Assembly (NCBI GenBank): GCA_029261435.1
Contig: JAJDBI010000029.1
Coordinates: forward strand, 1 to 6,207
Origin: Nitrospinaceae bacterium
Lineage (GTDB): Bacteria > Nitrospinota > Nitrospinia > Nitrospinales > VA-1
Direction of reading: 5' to 3'
Length of the DNA stretch: 6,207 nucleotides
Below, one piece after another: positions 5,717 through 6,207 of this stretch; position 1 is the stretch's first letter; each line of letters opens with the position of its first letter. Under the pieces are notes generated by a model. It had not been told where the DNA came from. It searched no databases and saw only the letters and a program-made list of their open reading frames with translations. The position numbers were made by a program, and so were the translations under genes.

Positions 5717-5760
5717 TTTTTTTTCAACAAGTTAAATATCCCCCATATTTTCGTCGAAAA
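5717..5760. other. AT-rich palindrome zone, candidate DNA-unwinding element
   Basis: This zone holds a run of eight T (5717-5724, preceded by six A at 5705-5710). AAATAT-CCCCC-ATATTT (5734-5750) and the 13-nt palindrome TTTTCG-T-CGAAAA (5748-5760) follow and overlap slightly. The A6/T8 pair could act as a weak terminator for rluD transcripts, or the zone could be the melting region of an origin. Confidence 0.35.
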
Positions 5761-5790
5761 ACTACCGACCCAGAAAGTGCTGCCATTGGT

Positions 5791-5799
5791 TTTTCCACA
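5791..5799 (+). promoter_or_regulatory. Possible DnaA box
   Basis: TTTTCCACA fits TTWTNCACA and is identical to the box at 6172-6180. It lies just right of the AT-rich zone. Confidence 0.45.
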
Positions 5800-5840
5800 A
5801 TTTTGAAGTTTGAAATACATTTAAAGCGGATGCCTAAAAT

Positions 5841-5884
5841 AGGGGAAAAGAAAGGGTATCAAAATCCCGTCAGGCTTTTCCCCT
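5841..5884. repeat. 10-bp inverted repeat (hairpin) in the putative origin region
   Basis: AGGGGAAAAG (5841-5850) is the exact reverse complement of CTTTTCCCCT (5875-5884), with a 24-nt loop that includes GGG (5854-5856) and CCC (5866-5868). No T-tract follows on either strand, so it is not a typical terminator. TATAAT occurs directly after it (5885-5890) but has no matching -35. Confidence 0.55.
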
Positions 5885-5976
5885 TATAATCAGTCCGTCA
5901 AAAAACATTACATCATTGACATCACAGTTTATCCCTCTTGAGGCCTAGATTTAGGGGGAAACACGACACCCGAATT

Positions 5977-6004
5977 TTGACGCTGTATTTGCCCTTAATA
6001 TATT
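5977..6004 (+). promoter_or_regulatory. Candidate sigma70-type promoter pointing out of the right edge (probable dnaA promoter)
   Basis: TTGACG (5977-5982) and TATATT (5999-6004) are separated by 16 nt, each matching consensus at 5 of 6 positions. Transcription would start near 6011 and run through the inverted repeat at 6059-6113 and the DnaA boxes toward a gene beyond the window. It is the best promoter match in the window. Confidence 0.55.
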
Positions 6005-6058
6005 TGAGCAAACCAAACTCGACGCACTTATTGCCTCGGTATAGCCAATGATCTAAGG

Positions 6059-6113
6059 GTATAGAGAAAACACCATCGAAATCGACCTATGTGAAGGGGT
6101 TTGTTCTCTATAC
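6059..6113. repeat. 10-bp inverted repeat with 35-nt spacer
   Basis: GTATAGAGAA (6059-6068) is the exact reverse complement of TTCTCTATAC (6104-6113). GGTATAG also occurs as a direct repeat at 6038-6044 and 6058-6064. In a transcript from the 5977-6004 promoter this would form a leader hairpin; as DNA it could be a binding site for a dimeric protein. No U-tract follows. Confidence 0.5.
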
Positions 6114-6159
6114 TCATCTCTATTCTCTTGCCAGACAAGGGTTTTAAAGGGCCTCCATA

Positions 6160-6205
6160 TGGGGAAAAATCTTTTCCACATTATTTGTGCAAAACCTGTG
6201 GAAAA
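6160..6205. promoter_or_regulatory. Cluster of DnaA-box-like 9-mers
   Basis: Four sites occupy 46 nt. They are 6160-6168 (minus, TTTTCCCCA, one mismatch), 6172-6180 (plus, TTTTCCACA), 6186-6194 (minus, TTTTGCACA) and 6197-6205 (minus, TTTTCCACA). The last three fit TTWTNCACA exactly. The first two face each other across 3 nt (stem GGAAAA-ATC-TTTTCC); the last two are tandem across 2 nt. Centres are 11-14 nt apart, close to one helical turn. The cluster runs to the window edge and may continue. Confidence 0.6.
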
Positions 6206-6207
6206 CA

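Larger units (their letters stand above)
5559..6207. other. Long gene-free region, candidate origin of replication (oriC) upstream of dnaA
   Basis: This 649-nt stretch has no ORF with a ribosome binding site or recognisable product, and I see no tRNA or rRNA. It holds an AT-rich palindromic segment (about 5700-5760), two long inverted repeats (5841-5884 and 6059-6113), a rightward promoter (5977-6004) and DnaA-box-like sequences. The boxes are isolated at 5631-5639 and 5791-5799 and clustered at 6160-6205. AT-rich DNA plus clustered DnaA boxes in a non-coding gap is the pattern of bacterial origins, often next to dnaA. dnaA itself is not in the window, so this is inference. It could instead be just a DnaA-regulated promoter region. 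Confidence 0.55.

Noticed and set aside
5621..5806. 61-codon plus-strand ORF in the gene-free region
   Set aside because: It has a GTG start without Shine-Dalgarno, is A/T-driven in composition (Phe, Lys, Leu, Ile) and covers the AT-rich palindromes.
5916..5921. Perfect -35 consensus TTGACA
   Set aside because: There is no acceptable -10 at 15-19 nt, so it is not called as a promoter.
5559..6207. tRNA, 4.5S RNA, CRISPR array or insertion sequence in the gene-free region
   Set aside because: No tRNA arms, no conserved SRP RNA loop, no regularly spaced direct repeats and no transposase or terminal repeats with target duplication were seen.

Overview
The window looks like a compact, mid-GC chromosome segment from a Gram-negative-like bacterium. 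It holds housekeeping and cofactor or tRNA-modification genes, and no phage, transposon, CRISPR or rRNA/tRNA signal. No species marker is readable. The gene set and the proteins resemble deltaproteobacterial or Nitrospinota-like lineages, but that is an impression, not a demonstration.

Left part (1-1909, minus strand): a translation and protein-targeting operon read right to left. It contains ffh (SRP GTPase), a 187-nt structured spacer, rpsP (ribosomal protein S16, TTG start), a 111-nt spacer, and the first six codons of a GTG-started gene cut by the left edge. That fragment is most likely the KH-domain RNA-binding protein khpA that usually follows rpsP.

Middle part (1910-3903): queC (queuosine precursor synthesis, plus strand) diverges from ffh. 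It converges on a small secreted histidine-rich protein of unknown function (minus strand), which has its own intrinsic terminator. moaB (molybdopterin biosynthesis, minus strand) lies upstream of the small gene. Both divergent intergenic regions (ffh/queC and moaB/SDR) carry the same short motif, AGTATATNATA. It reads as overlapping -10 elements for the two directions.

Right part (3904-5558, plus strand): a two-gene operon of a pteridine-reductase-like SDR and an RluD-type pseudouridine synthase, separated by 2 nt. queC, moaB and the SDR all act on pathways that start from GTP-derived pterin-like compounds, so the middle of the window may be a loose pterin/deazapurine neighbourhood.

Right edge (5559-6207): 649 nt with no convincing gene. 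It contains an AT-rich palindrome zone, two 10-bp inverted repeats, a good sigma70-type promoter pointing right, and a tight cluster of DnaA-box-like 9-mers (TTTTCCACA/TTTTGCACA) in the last 50 nt. I read this as a candidate replication origin or the dnaA upstream region, with dnaA expected just beyond the window. This is the most interesting part of the sequence. I do not see a clearly novel multi-gene system.
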